A stretch of 12,803 nt of DNA from positions 1 through 12,803 of the forward strand of contig JANYFH010000345.1 of assembly GCA_025362705.1 (NCBI GenBank), given 5' to 3'. Under the pieces are notes generated by a model. The model did no database searches. It saw only the letters and a program-made list of their open reading frames with translations, and was not told the DNA's origin. Position 1 is the stretch's first letter, and the number at the start of each line of letters is the position of its first letter. Source of the DNA: Betaproteobacteria bacterium (GTDB taxonomy: Bacteria > Pseudomonadota > Gammaproteobacteria > Burkholderiales > Usitatibacteraceae). The translations under genes and the position numbers were made by a program. Below, piece after piece: positions 6,707 through 12,803 of the stretch.

Positions 6707-8002
6707 ATGCTGCGCAATTTTTATACGCTGGTGCTGACGTTGATGTTGCCGCTGATTTTCGCGCGACTGTTCTGGCGCAGCCTGCGACAAGACGGCTATC
6801 GCCATAATATCGGCGAGCGCTTCGGTCGCTATCACCAGCAAGCGCTTAAAGACTGCATCTGGATTCACGCTGTCTCGGTCGGCGAGATCCGCGCTGCAGA
6901 GCCGCTCATTCGCAGATTGAAGACGCGCTATCCAACACGCCCCATTCTGCTGACATGCATGACAGTAACGGGCCGCGCCACGGCAATGGAATTGTTCGGC
7001 CATACCTTGACGACTGTTTATCTGCCCTATGATTTCCTCGCGGCGCACCAGCGGCTGCTGGATCATTTCAAGCCGTCGGTACTGCTCATCATGGAGACTG
7101 AAATCTGGCCGAATTTGCTTTACGCGTGTGCGCAAAATTCGGTGCCCGCACTCATCGTCAATGCACGTCTCAGCGAAAAATCCTTCACCGGATACGCGCG
7201 CTTTTCCGCCGTGCGTTCGCTGGTGCGGGAGGCGCTGCAATCGATGCGCGTTATTGCCGCACAATCGGCGGATGATGCCGGGCGTTTTCGGGCGCTGGGC
7301 GCGCTGGATATACAAAAAATTGCCGTTACCGGCAACATCAAATTCGATGTGGAGAGCCCGCTTTACCTCGTGGAATCGGGCACGCGATGGCGCGTCGCGC
7401 AACAGGCTCGTCAAATATTGCTTTGCGCCAGCACCCGCGAGGGTGAAGAGGCATTGCTGCTGGCCGCGTATACGCAAATATTCGACGCCGATGCACGCCG
7501 CATTTCGTTACTCGTGATCGTGCCACGCCATCCTCAACGTTTTGATCAGGTGGCCGCAGAGATAGAAAAGGCGGGATTGAGCCTCGCCAGGCGAAGCGCG
7601 CTCACGAGCGACACGGCTGGTCAATGGATGTCCGAAGTATTACTCGGCGATTCGATGGGCGAGATGGCGGCCTACTTTACGTTGTGCGATGTCGCCATCA
7701 TCGGCGGCAGTTTCCTGCCGCTGGGCGGCCAAAATCTGATCGAAGCGTGCGCGCTCGGCAAACCCGTGATCATGGGGCCATCGACATTCAATTTTGCGGA
7801 AGCTGCCCGATTGGCTGAAGCGGCCGGCGCGATGCAAGCGGTCCCTGATGCGCTTGAAGCAATGCGTAGCGCCTATGCGCTATTGCAAGACAGCGCGAGA
7901 CGCAAACAGATGTCAAACGCAGGTCTGAAATTGGTGGAAGCAAACGCAGGTGCGACGGAGAAAACCATGGCACTGATTGCAGCCGCTCTCGGAGCAAATT
8001 AG
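6707..8002 (+). CDS. waaA: 3-deoxy-D-manno-octulosonic acid (Kdo) transferase
   Basis: WaaA/KdtA (GT30) adds Kdo from CMP-Kdo to the lipid A precursor at the inner membrane. The 431-residue length is normal. An N-terminal hydrophobic segment (about residues 5-23, LVLTLMLPLIFARLF) anchors the protein. HAVSVGE at 54-60 contains the catalytic Glu60 known from the family, and METEIWPNL follows at 129-137. TGNIKFD lies mid-protein, and the C-terminal donor-binding region GGSFLPLGGQNLIEAC with GPSTFNF is conserved. AGGAG lies 9 bases before the ATG at 6707. The TAG stop is one base from the start chosen for the next gene. Whether the enzyme adds one or two Kdo residues cannot be read from the sequence. 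Confidence 0.96.
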   Translation: MLRNFYTLVLTLMLPLIFARLFWRSLRQDGYRHNIGERFGRYHQQALKDCIWIHAVSVGEIRAAEPLIRRLKTRYPTRPILLTCMTVTGRATAMELFGHTLTTVYLPYDFLAAHQRLLDHFKPSVLLIMETEIWPNLLYACAQNSVPALIVNARLSEKSFTGYARFSAVRSLVREALQSMRVIAAQSADDAGRFRALGALDIQKIAVTGNIKFDVESPLYLVESGTRWRVAQQARQILLCASTREGEEALLLAAYTQIFDADARRISLLVIVPRHPQRFDQVAAEIEKAGLSLARRSALTSDTAGQWMSEVLLGDSMGEMAAYFTLCDVAIIGGSFLPLGGQNLIEACALGKPVIMGPSTFNFAEAARLAEAAGAMQAVPDALEAMRSAYALLQDSARRKQMSNAGLKLVEANAGATEKTMALIAAALGAN

Positions 8003-8003
8003 A

Positions 8004-10244
8004 TTGTCAGCCAACGCCGATGCGCTCGCGCAAGGAATGCAGCTGCTCAAAGCGGGCCTGCTTTCAGAAGCCGAGAGGGAGTTCCTCAGAGTATTGGCGC
8101 TCGACAAGGAAAATAGCCTCGCCCACTTTGCGCTCGGTATCACCTGTTACCAGCTGGATCGCCTCGCCGACGCGGAACGTTATTTGACCGAAGCGATTTC
8201 GCTAAACCCGGATTTTCTTCCCGCGCACAACAACCTTGCCCTGGTCTACAAAGCGATGGGACATGCGGACCGTGCCATGACGGCACTGCGGCGCGCCCTG
8301 ACCATTGAACCTCGTTATGTGGATGCCAACTACAATCTCGCGCTGATACAGGAAGAAAGCGGCGAACGTCACAACGCGATCGCATCGTACCGGCAGGTGC
8401 TTGCACTTAACCCGAATTTTTTGCGCGCACACACCAATCTCGGTTTGTTGTTGCGCGCCGCCGGCGACAACCTCGCTGCACTTGGTCACCTGAATATCGT
8501 CGCCACACAAACATCACAGGACGTTTCTGCCCTCGTTAACCTCGTGCTGGTGCTTACCGATCTTGCGCGCTACGCCGATGCGATCAGCACGGGTGTGCTC
8601 GCGACACAACTTGCGCCGGAAAATTTCAGTGCATGGGAGGCACTCGGCAACGCCCAGCGATTGGGGGGCGACGCAAGCAGTGCGGTTTTATCCCTGCAGC
8701 GGGCGTATGCGCTGAATCCCGCGTCGGTTGAATTGCAATACGAGCTCGGCCTCTCGCAGAATGCCGCCGGCGATACTGTAGCCGCGCGCAACACCTTGAA
8801 CGTTGTCGCGCGCTTGCGACCGGACTGGCTGAAAGTGCTTTTCGCACGCGATCTGGCGTTGCCACCACTCTATGTAAACGATCAACACATCGCGGACAGC
8901 AATGCCGCCTGGGTCGCAGGGCTTGAAAATATTGAAGCTCGCCTGCTGGGCGAATCAACCTGGTCAATACAAGAGGGGGTGGAAGCGATATCGGGTTACG
9001 CGCCTTTTTATCTCCACTATCAGGGGATAGACAACACCAAATTACAGCGCCGTTTCGGACGCATCGTGGAAACAGTCGCGCGTCGCGCGTGGCCGCAATT
9101 CGCCGAGCCGGTCGCATGGAGGCCGCTCACCCACGGCGGTCGATTGCGGGTCGGATTCATCAGCGGCTATCTGCGCCAACACAGTGTTGGTCATTTTTTT
9201 GGCAACTGGATTTGCCTGCTCGATACTAAAAAATTCGAATCATTCGTCTGGTACACCGGTGAGGCGAGTGACGCTGTCACCGAAAAAATCCGCGCGCACG
9301 CAATGCATTTTTCTCACATGGCTTCTGATATTGCCGCACTTGGCCCGGCAATTCACGCGAGCCAGCTCGACGTATTAATCTATCTTGACGTCGGCATGCA
9401 TCCGCATTCGCAAGGTTTGGCGGCGCTGTACCTGGCGCCGATCCAGTGCGCAACATTCGGGCATCCCGTGACGACCGGAATCGACAGCATCGGCTATTTT
9501 CTGTCAGCGGATGCAGCCGAGCCGGAAAACGCGCAGCAACATTACAACGAGCAGTTAATCCGCCTGCCGCAATTTGCCGTCAGTTATTCCCGACCCGATA
9601 CGTCACGCCAGCGCACCCCATCCGCTCTCGATGCGTCGCGACGACAACTGATTGTTTGTGCGCAGCCGCTATTCAAAATCCTCCCGCACTTTGATCGACT
9701 GGTTGCGCGCATCGTGCGCGAACTACCCGGTTGCAGATTCGCATTTTTTCAATCGATGTGGCCGCGCGTGAATGACGCGTTCATTTCCAGAATCAGCGCG
9801 GCACTGCGCGAAGCGGGCATTGACCCATCGAGAACGATACAGATGCTGCCGATCATGCCGTATGAAGAATATCTCGGCACACTTGCCGCCGCCGATGTGG
9901 TGCTCGATACCACCGGATTTTCCGGCGGCAATTCCAGCTTTGACGTCATCGCTGTCGGCGCGCCTGTCATCACGCCACGCGGATCAATGTTGCGCAGTCG
10001 GCAAACGGCTGCGATGCTCGATATTGTTGGACTACCCGAATTTGCGAGCGCGACAGACGACGATTACGTCGCTAACGCAATCAGTCTTGCGTCGAGCAAA
10101 GATCGGCAACGGGAAGTGCAGGAGCGCATGTTCGCGCGGGGGGCGGCGTTGTTTGATGATGAAAATTGCGTTCGCGCGCTTGAACGTGCGCTCAACTCAG
10201 CAAGCTCAAGCATTGGTGAGGTTTTCAGGCCGAAAATGCCCTGA
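8004..10244 (+). CDS. TPR protein with GT41 (OGT/SPINDLY/HMW1C-like) glycosyltransferase domain
   Basis: This is a probable cytoplasmic protein glycosyltransferase using a UDP-sugar. Residues about 3-290 form roughly eight TPR-type helical repeats (for example LNPDFLPAHNNLALVYKAMG), as in eukaryotic O-GlcNAc transferase. The catalytic part starts at RLRVGFISGY (380-389), with a histidine pair in QHSVGH (392-397). It continues through LAPIQCATFGHPVTTG, an AQPLFKILP segment whose K558 aligns by eye with the UDP-binding lysine of the family, and DTTGFSGGNSSFD (635-647). The GHPVTTG stretch is closer to HMW1C-type enzymes than to the GYPGTTG of SPINDLY. The start is uncertain: TTG at 8004 has GGAG 9 bases upstream and follows the waaA stop; TTG 7977 and ATG 8037 are alternatives. 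The last 11 codons and the stop come from palindromic repeat C. Target and donor sugar are unknown. Confidence 0.85.
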   Translation: MSANADALAQGMQLLKAGLLSEAEREFLRVLALDKENSLAHFALGITCYQLDRLADAERYLTEAISLNPDFLPAHNNLALVYKAMGHADRAMTALRRALTIEPRYVDANYNLALIQEESGERHNAIASYRQVLALNPNFLRAHTNLGLLLRAAGDNLAALGHLNIVATQTSQDVSALVNLVLVLTDLARYADAISTGVLATQLAPENFSAWEALGNAQRLGGDASSAVLSLQRAYALNPASVELQYELGLSQNAAGDTVAARNTLNVVARLRPDWLKVLFARDLALPPLYVNDQHIADSNAAWVAGLENIEARLLGESTWSIQEGVEAISGYAPFYLHYQGIDNTKLQRRFGRIVETVARRAWPQFAEPVAWRPLTHGGRLRVGFISGYLRQHSVGHFFGNWICLLDTKKFESFVWYTGEASDAVTEKIRAHAMHFSHMASDIAALGPAIHASQLDVLIYLDVGMHPHSQGLAALYLAPIQCATFGHPVTTGIDSIGYFLSADAAEPENAQQHYNEQLIRLPQFAVSYSRPDTSRQRTPSALDASRRQLIVCAQPLFKILPHFDRLVARIVRELPGCRFAFFQSMWPRVNDAFISRISAALREAGIDPSRTIQMLPIMPYEEYLGTLAAADVVLDTTGFSGGNSSFDVIAVGAPVITPRGSMLRSRQTAAMLDIVGLPEFASATDDDYVANAISLASSKDRQREVQERMFARGAALFDDENCVRALERALNSASSSIGEVFRPKMP

Positions 10245-10260
10245 AGGCCTCACCAATGCT
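10209..10260 (+). repeat. Dispersed palindromic repeat, copy C (end of GT41 gene)
   Basis: This is the best-preserved copy. A perfect 13-bp stem (AGCATTGGTGAGG with its complement CCTCACCAATGCT) continues through two potential G-U pairs into a TTCAGG/CCTGAA stem, with the core GGCCGAAAATGCC at the tip. The element overlaps the end of the GT41 gene: its 5' arm and core encode SIGEVFRPKMP and supply the TGA at 10242-10244. Its orientation relative to the upstream gene is the same as in copies A and B. Confidence 0.8.
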
Positions 10261-10276
10261 GGCGTTTTACTTTTTC
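10209..10276 (+). terminator. Probable terminator after the waaC-waaA-GT41 operon
   Basis: The copy C hairpin is followed after four bases by a T-rich tract (10265-10275, TTTTACTTTTT). On the plus strand this fits a factor-independent terminator for the waa/GT41 transcript. It lies between two convergent genes whose stop codons are about 30 bases apart. On the minus strand no T-tract follows the hairpin. Confidence 0.5.
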
Positions 10277-11204
10277 ATTGCGCCGCGGCCTCCGACGCAC
10301 GCCGCAAACAATTCCTGCCGTTTTGTTTGCCCAAATACATCGCCGCATCCGCCTGCTTGAGCAGATTTTCCGCGTCGTGGCCATCGAGCGGCGCCAGCGT
10401 GTAGCCGATCGTCACACCGACATGACAGGTGTGCTGGCTGAGCGCAAAGGGTTTCTTGAAAGCATCGAGCAATTTGCCGCCCAATTCTTTCGCTTGTTCA
10501 TCGCTTTGCAGTCCGCCCGCCATCACGACAAATTCGTCTCCACCCAAACGCGCAATGCCATCCCCGGTGCGCATGGTGGCTGTCAATCGGCTGGCGACGA
10601 TCTCCAATAATTCGTCACCGACATCGTGCCCGAATTGGTCGTTTACGAGCTTGAAGGTATCCAGGTCGAGCATGTAAACGCCGAGCAGTTTTTCCGGTGT
10701 GCAGTTATGTACCGCAGCCGTGAGAGCCGTATTCAGGCCTCGCCGGTTGAGTAGCTTGGTCAGCGGATCGGTGTGCGCGAGTGAATGCAGGCTGTCGCGC
10801 TCCTGGGCGGCGCGTTGCGCGGCTACGTGTATCGCAGTGGAGCGCAAAACCGCGATGCGCATGAATATCAGCATGTCAAAGGTGGCACCCAATTGAAACG
10901 CATGCATGGTCCAGAAATTTACGCCGATATTGCCCTTGACAACACCGATCATGACAGCGCTCGCGGCAAAATAACCGACCCAGGCAAGCAGGAAAAACAA
11001 TCCAACACGGTCGCCGCGCCGCATGCGCGCAATGCTGCCGGGAATACCCATGATCGAAGGCAGCAAACCGAGCGTGCCCATGACGACGCCTACTGTGTTG
11101 ATATCGATCAAATCGATCGCGTGCGCAAGCGCGACGACTGCCAGCACAGCCGCGAGAAGCTTGGTTGCCTGACGCAGGCGGCGACCCATGTCTATCCGCA
11201 GCAC
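10275..11204 (-). CDS. GGDEF diguanylate cyclase, C-terminal part of a split 7TMR-DISM protein
   Basis: This part makes cyclic-di-GMP from two GTP at the inner membrane. Residues about 12-120 carry four membrane helices, the last ending in HAFQLGATFDMLIFMRIAVL, a typical end of a 7TMR-DISM membrane domain. A short helical linker follows. The GGDEF domain runs from about residue 142 (LAHTDPLTKLLNRRG) to the end, with GGDEF intact at 221-225, GHDVGDELL at 192-200 and an inhibitory-site RxxD (RTGD, 212-215) five residues before GGDEF. It looks catalytically competent. The ORF lies in the same frame as the upstream sensor half and is separated from it by one TAG codon (11210-11208) and one Asp codon. 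The GTG at 11204 has AGGA too close to serve as a normal ribosome site; ATG 11189 is an alternative. It may be expressed by readthrough, by reinitiation, or not at all. Confidence 0.8.
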   Translation of the reverse strand: MLRIDMGRRLRQATKLLAAVLAVVALAHAIDLIDINTVGVVMGTLGLLPSIMGIPGSIARMRRGDRVGLFFLLAWVGYFAASAVMIGVVKGNIGVNFWTMHAFQLGATFDMLIFMRIAVLRSTAIHVAAQRAAQERDSLHSLAHTDPLTKLLNRRGLNTALTAAVHNCTPEKLLGVYMLDLDTFKLVNDQFGHDVGDELLEIVASRLTATMRTGDGIARLGGDEFVVMAGGLQSDEQAKELGGKLLDAFKKPFALSQHTCHVGVTIGYTLAPLDGHDAENLLKQADAAMYLGKQNGRNCLRRASEAAAQ

Positions 11205-11207
11205 ATC

Positions 11208-12056
11208 CTAAATGAACAGCGCGGTGCCGCAGGACGCCAGCAGCGCCGACACACCCGCCATGTGTTTTTCAATCCAGATGTTATCCGTCCAAAGATAGAG
11301 TGCGCCGATACCGAAGAAGTGGGCCGAAAACAGCACGCTGCCAAGAATCAGCAACGAATACTTGATATAGAGATGCTCGCGACGGCTGATCCACTGCAGC
11401 AGGCTGTAGAGCAGCAGGCACAGACCCAAACTGGTCAGGAAACCCTGAATCATCTGCTCATTCAGGGCAGCAGCATGGAATGGCGAAAGTCTACTTAACG
11501 TTATCGGCAAAATCATTGAGCCGATGGTTTCGACCCGAAGATAGAGCGCGTAACTCGTGCCGGACTGCAACGCCAACGGTGCCGCATGGGAACGGCTATG
11601 GATGGGGCGCTGCGCTTCTGGTTGGGCATTGCCAAGCTGCGCGTACTGTACTACTCGACCATCGGCGACGACATGCACGTCGATTCGGTTCAACAACGCG
11701 TAGTCGATATCAAGTATCCACTGCTCGTTTGCGGATACATTCTTCGACGCTGCTTCGGTGACGGGCACCGTTACTGGTACCTGTAGCCAGACCACTTTCT
11801 GGCCCAGGCCGAGCGTGGCATAGGCCGACTGTGGCGGAGCAAATCTTGCGGGAGCTGCCATAACCTCATCTATCGTGAGACGCCCATCCGGGTCGCGCAG
11901 GATCGCAATGGACGGCCACAAGTCGATGACGGCATTCGACTGATTAAGCACCACTGGCGCTGCCGCTGATGCAGTCGGGCTGGCCAGATTTGCCGCCATC
12001 AGCAAGACGCCGACGGCAAGCCGGAAAGCGTCGCGGAAACGGTTTAGACGGAGCAT
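11208..12056 (-). CDS. 7TMR-DISM sensor, N-terminal part of a split diguanylate cyclase
   Basis: This is the sensory half of a membrane receptor. Residues 1-33 form a signal peptide (arginine-containing start, hydrophobic stretch, then ASPTASAAA before PVV). Residues about 35-190 look like the periplasmic 7TMR-DISMED2 domain, a beta-rich ligand-binding module thought to bind carbohydrates or similar ligands. Landmarks are VVWLQVPVTVPV (88-99), WILDIDYALLNRIDVHVV (113-130), the SRSHAAPLAL stretch and YALYLRVETIGSMILPITL. Three membrane helices follow (about 201-221, 230-250, 263-282). The protein then stops at TAG immediately after the third helix, although this domain normally has seven; the other four and the GGDEF domain are in frame downstream. 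The ATG at 12056 has no obvious Shine-Dalgarno. It could be annotated together with the next ORF as one pseudogene. Confidence 0.75.
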   Translation of the reverse strand: MLRLNRFRDAFRLAVGVLLMAANLASPTASAAAPVVLNQSNAVIDLWPSIAILRDPDGRLTIDEVMAAPARFAPPQSAYATLGLGQKVVWLQVPVTVPVTEAASKNVSANEQWILDIDYALLNRIDVHVVADGRVVQYAQLGNAQPEAQRPIHSRSHAAPLALQSGTSYALYLRVETIGSMILPITLSRLSPFHAAALNEQMIQGFLTSLGLCLLLYSLLQWISRREHLYIKYSLLILGSVLFSAHFFGIGALYLWTDNIWIEKHMAGVSALLASCGTALFI

Positions 12057-12087
12057 TGAATCACAGGTTTAAGATGACGTTTTTTCG

Positions 12088-12093
12088 AGTATA
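12088..12093 (-). promoter_or_regulatory. Candidate -10 box for the 7TMR-DISM gene
   Basis: The minus strand reads TATACT here, five of six consensus bases, about 32 bases before the ATG at 12056. A second AT-rich hexamer, GATAAT, lies just upstream. No convincing -35 is present. It sits in the 56-base gap after the MpaB-family gene. Confidence 0.28.
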
Positions 12094-12112
12094 GATTATC
12101 CGAACGCATGAA

Positions 12113-12803
12113 CTATAGCTGGCTCCGCGCCGGCGCCTTCCAGCTTCCCTTGATGGTGAGGTAGTCCTCGAGGCCGTTCATCCAGCGGGGTGCTTTCGGG
12201 TCATCACTCCACTGCGCCATCATCGCATCAATGCCGTCCCGCACATGCTGCGGCAATTTCAGGGGGCGGGTTTGATCCATCATCAGCTTGGCGATCAGGT
12301 GATAGCCGAGTACGCGGGTGAGAAAGCGGGCGATCGAAAACCCGGGAAACACGAGGCGCACCAGCCAGTCAATTGCCCGTATTAGAAACATGCCACCTGT
12401 GAAGAGCAAATAAGCGAGCCACGGTATCGGACCGCTGAGTCCAAGATTTTTGGACGTCGCAGGCCCGCAAAGGTAGCGTGTCAGGAGCACCGGAAAAAAC
12501 TTTGCCATGCGCGATGGAATGACCGCCGCCATGCTTCGCATCAGCGCGTTACCCAGCTCCGGACGCGGGTCGGACTGTCGTGGCCTTGAAGTCCAATCGG
12601 CCCGGCCGCGCGCCTGCATGCACATAAACAATGTCTCGGCCTCTTCCATGGTATCGGTCATCAGTTCGCGCTCAATACCCAGCATGTAGCCGGCCACATT
12701 CCACGCGTGCAGATATGCCATTTCATCAGTCGACGAAAGCGCGATGCCAAGTTTCCTCATGCTGCGCAGGAAAACATAGCTAAACGTGAGCAAAGTGTAG
12801 GCC
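12113..12803 (-). CDS. Oxygenase MpaB family (DUF2236) protein, C-terminal part
   Basis: The family groups haem-dependent proteins related to MpaB and the latex-clearing protein Lcp; most bacterial members have no known substrate. About 230 residues are visible and the reading frame stays open to the right edge (AYTLLTFSYVFLRSMRKLG precedes and includes the first candidate start, a TTG at 12793), so the N-terminus is missing. The segment AYLHAWNVAGYMLGI carries the histidine expected to ligate haem in this family, followed by an acidic helix (MEEAETLF). A hydrophobic region about three-fifths of the way along (LAYLLFTGGMFLIRAIDWLVRLVF) suggests membrane contact. The gene ends at TAG 12113-12115, 56 bases before the 7TMR-DISM start on the same strand. 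Nothing in the neighbourhood indicates its substrate. Confidence 0.75.
   Translation of the reverse strand, partial: AYTLLTFSYVFLRSMRKLGIALSSTDEMAYLHAWNVAGYMLGIERELMTDTMEEAETLFMCMQARGRADWTSRPRQSDPRPELGNALMRSMAAVIPSRMAKFFPVLLTRYLCGPATSKNLGLSGPIPWLAYLLFTGGMFLIRAIDWLVRLVFPGFSIARFLTRVLGYHLIAKLMMDQTRPLKLPQHVRDGIDAMMAQWSDDPKAPRWMNGLEDYLTIKGSWKAPARSQL

Noticed and set aside
6476..7477. A 333-codon open frame on the minus strand across waaC/waaA
   Set aside because: It lies antisense to two clearly conserved genes, has no recognisable domain, and its arginine/glutamine-rich composition is typical of a shadow frame.
10785..11498. A 237-codon plus-strand frame across the split cyclase
   Set aside because: It is a shadow of the conserved minus-strand GGDEF/7TM coding sequence, with low-complexity composition and no domain.
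1..12803. CRISPR array, insertion sequence, tRNA or rRNA
   Set aside because: I found no regularly spaced direct repeats, no transposase-like protein, and no tRNA- or rRNA-like stretch in the gaps between genes.

Overview
The window looks like a chromosomal cell-envelope region of a moderately GC-rich Gram-negative bacterium. The best guess is a betaproteobacterium: a waaE/waaC/waaA-type LPS core cluster lies beside a complete dTDP-L-rhamnose operon and a GspE/PulE-type secretion ATPase. The taxonomic call is inference from gene content and protein style; no rRNA or other marker is present. Genes are dense and the longest gene-free stretch is about 190 bases, so there is no large empty region.

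Layout. (1) Positions 1-1019, minus: N-terminal part of a GspE-type ATPase, cut by the left edge just before its Walker A motif. (2) 1175-4768, minus: four dTDP-rhamnose genes transcribed rfbB-rfbA-rfbC-rfbD, with overlapping stop/start codons at B/A and C/D and a 191-base gap between A and C. (3) 4866-5627, minus: a WaaE/KdtX-like family 2 glycosyltransferase. (4) A 101-base divergent promoter region. (5) 5729-8002, plus: heptosyltransferase I (waaC) and Kdo transferase (waaA), followed almost without a gap by a TPR-containing GT41 glycosyltransferase (8004-10244). (6) 10275-12056, minus: a 7TMR-DISM diguanylate cyclase split in two by one in-frame TAG inside its 7-helix membrane domain. (7) 12113-12803, minus: an oxygenase MpaB/DUF2236-family protein cut by the right edge.

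How it fits together. WaaA adds Kdo to lipid A, WaaC adds the first heptose and the WaaE-like enzyme probably adds a sugar to that heptose. The rfb genes supply dTDP-L-rhamnose, presumably for O-antigen or another glycan; no clear rhamnosyltransferase is visible. The GT41 enzyme probably glycosylates proteins, and its target is not in the window. Cyclic-di-GMP may link the two ends: the GspE fragment carries two MshEN-like motifs and the split protein has an intact GGDEF domain.

The most notable non-coding signal is a family of about 46-48-base imperfect palindromes present three times (1128-1173, 2761-2808, 10212-10257). All three sit at or just after a stop codon, in the same orientation relative to the upstream gene, and share the core GGCYGAAAATGSC. 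They look like a dispersed 3'-end RNA hairpin family. One copy supplies the last codons and the stop codon of the GT41 gene.
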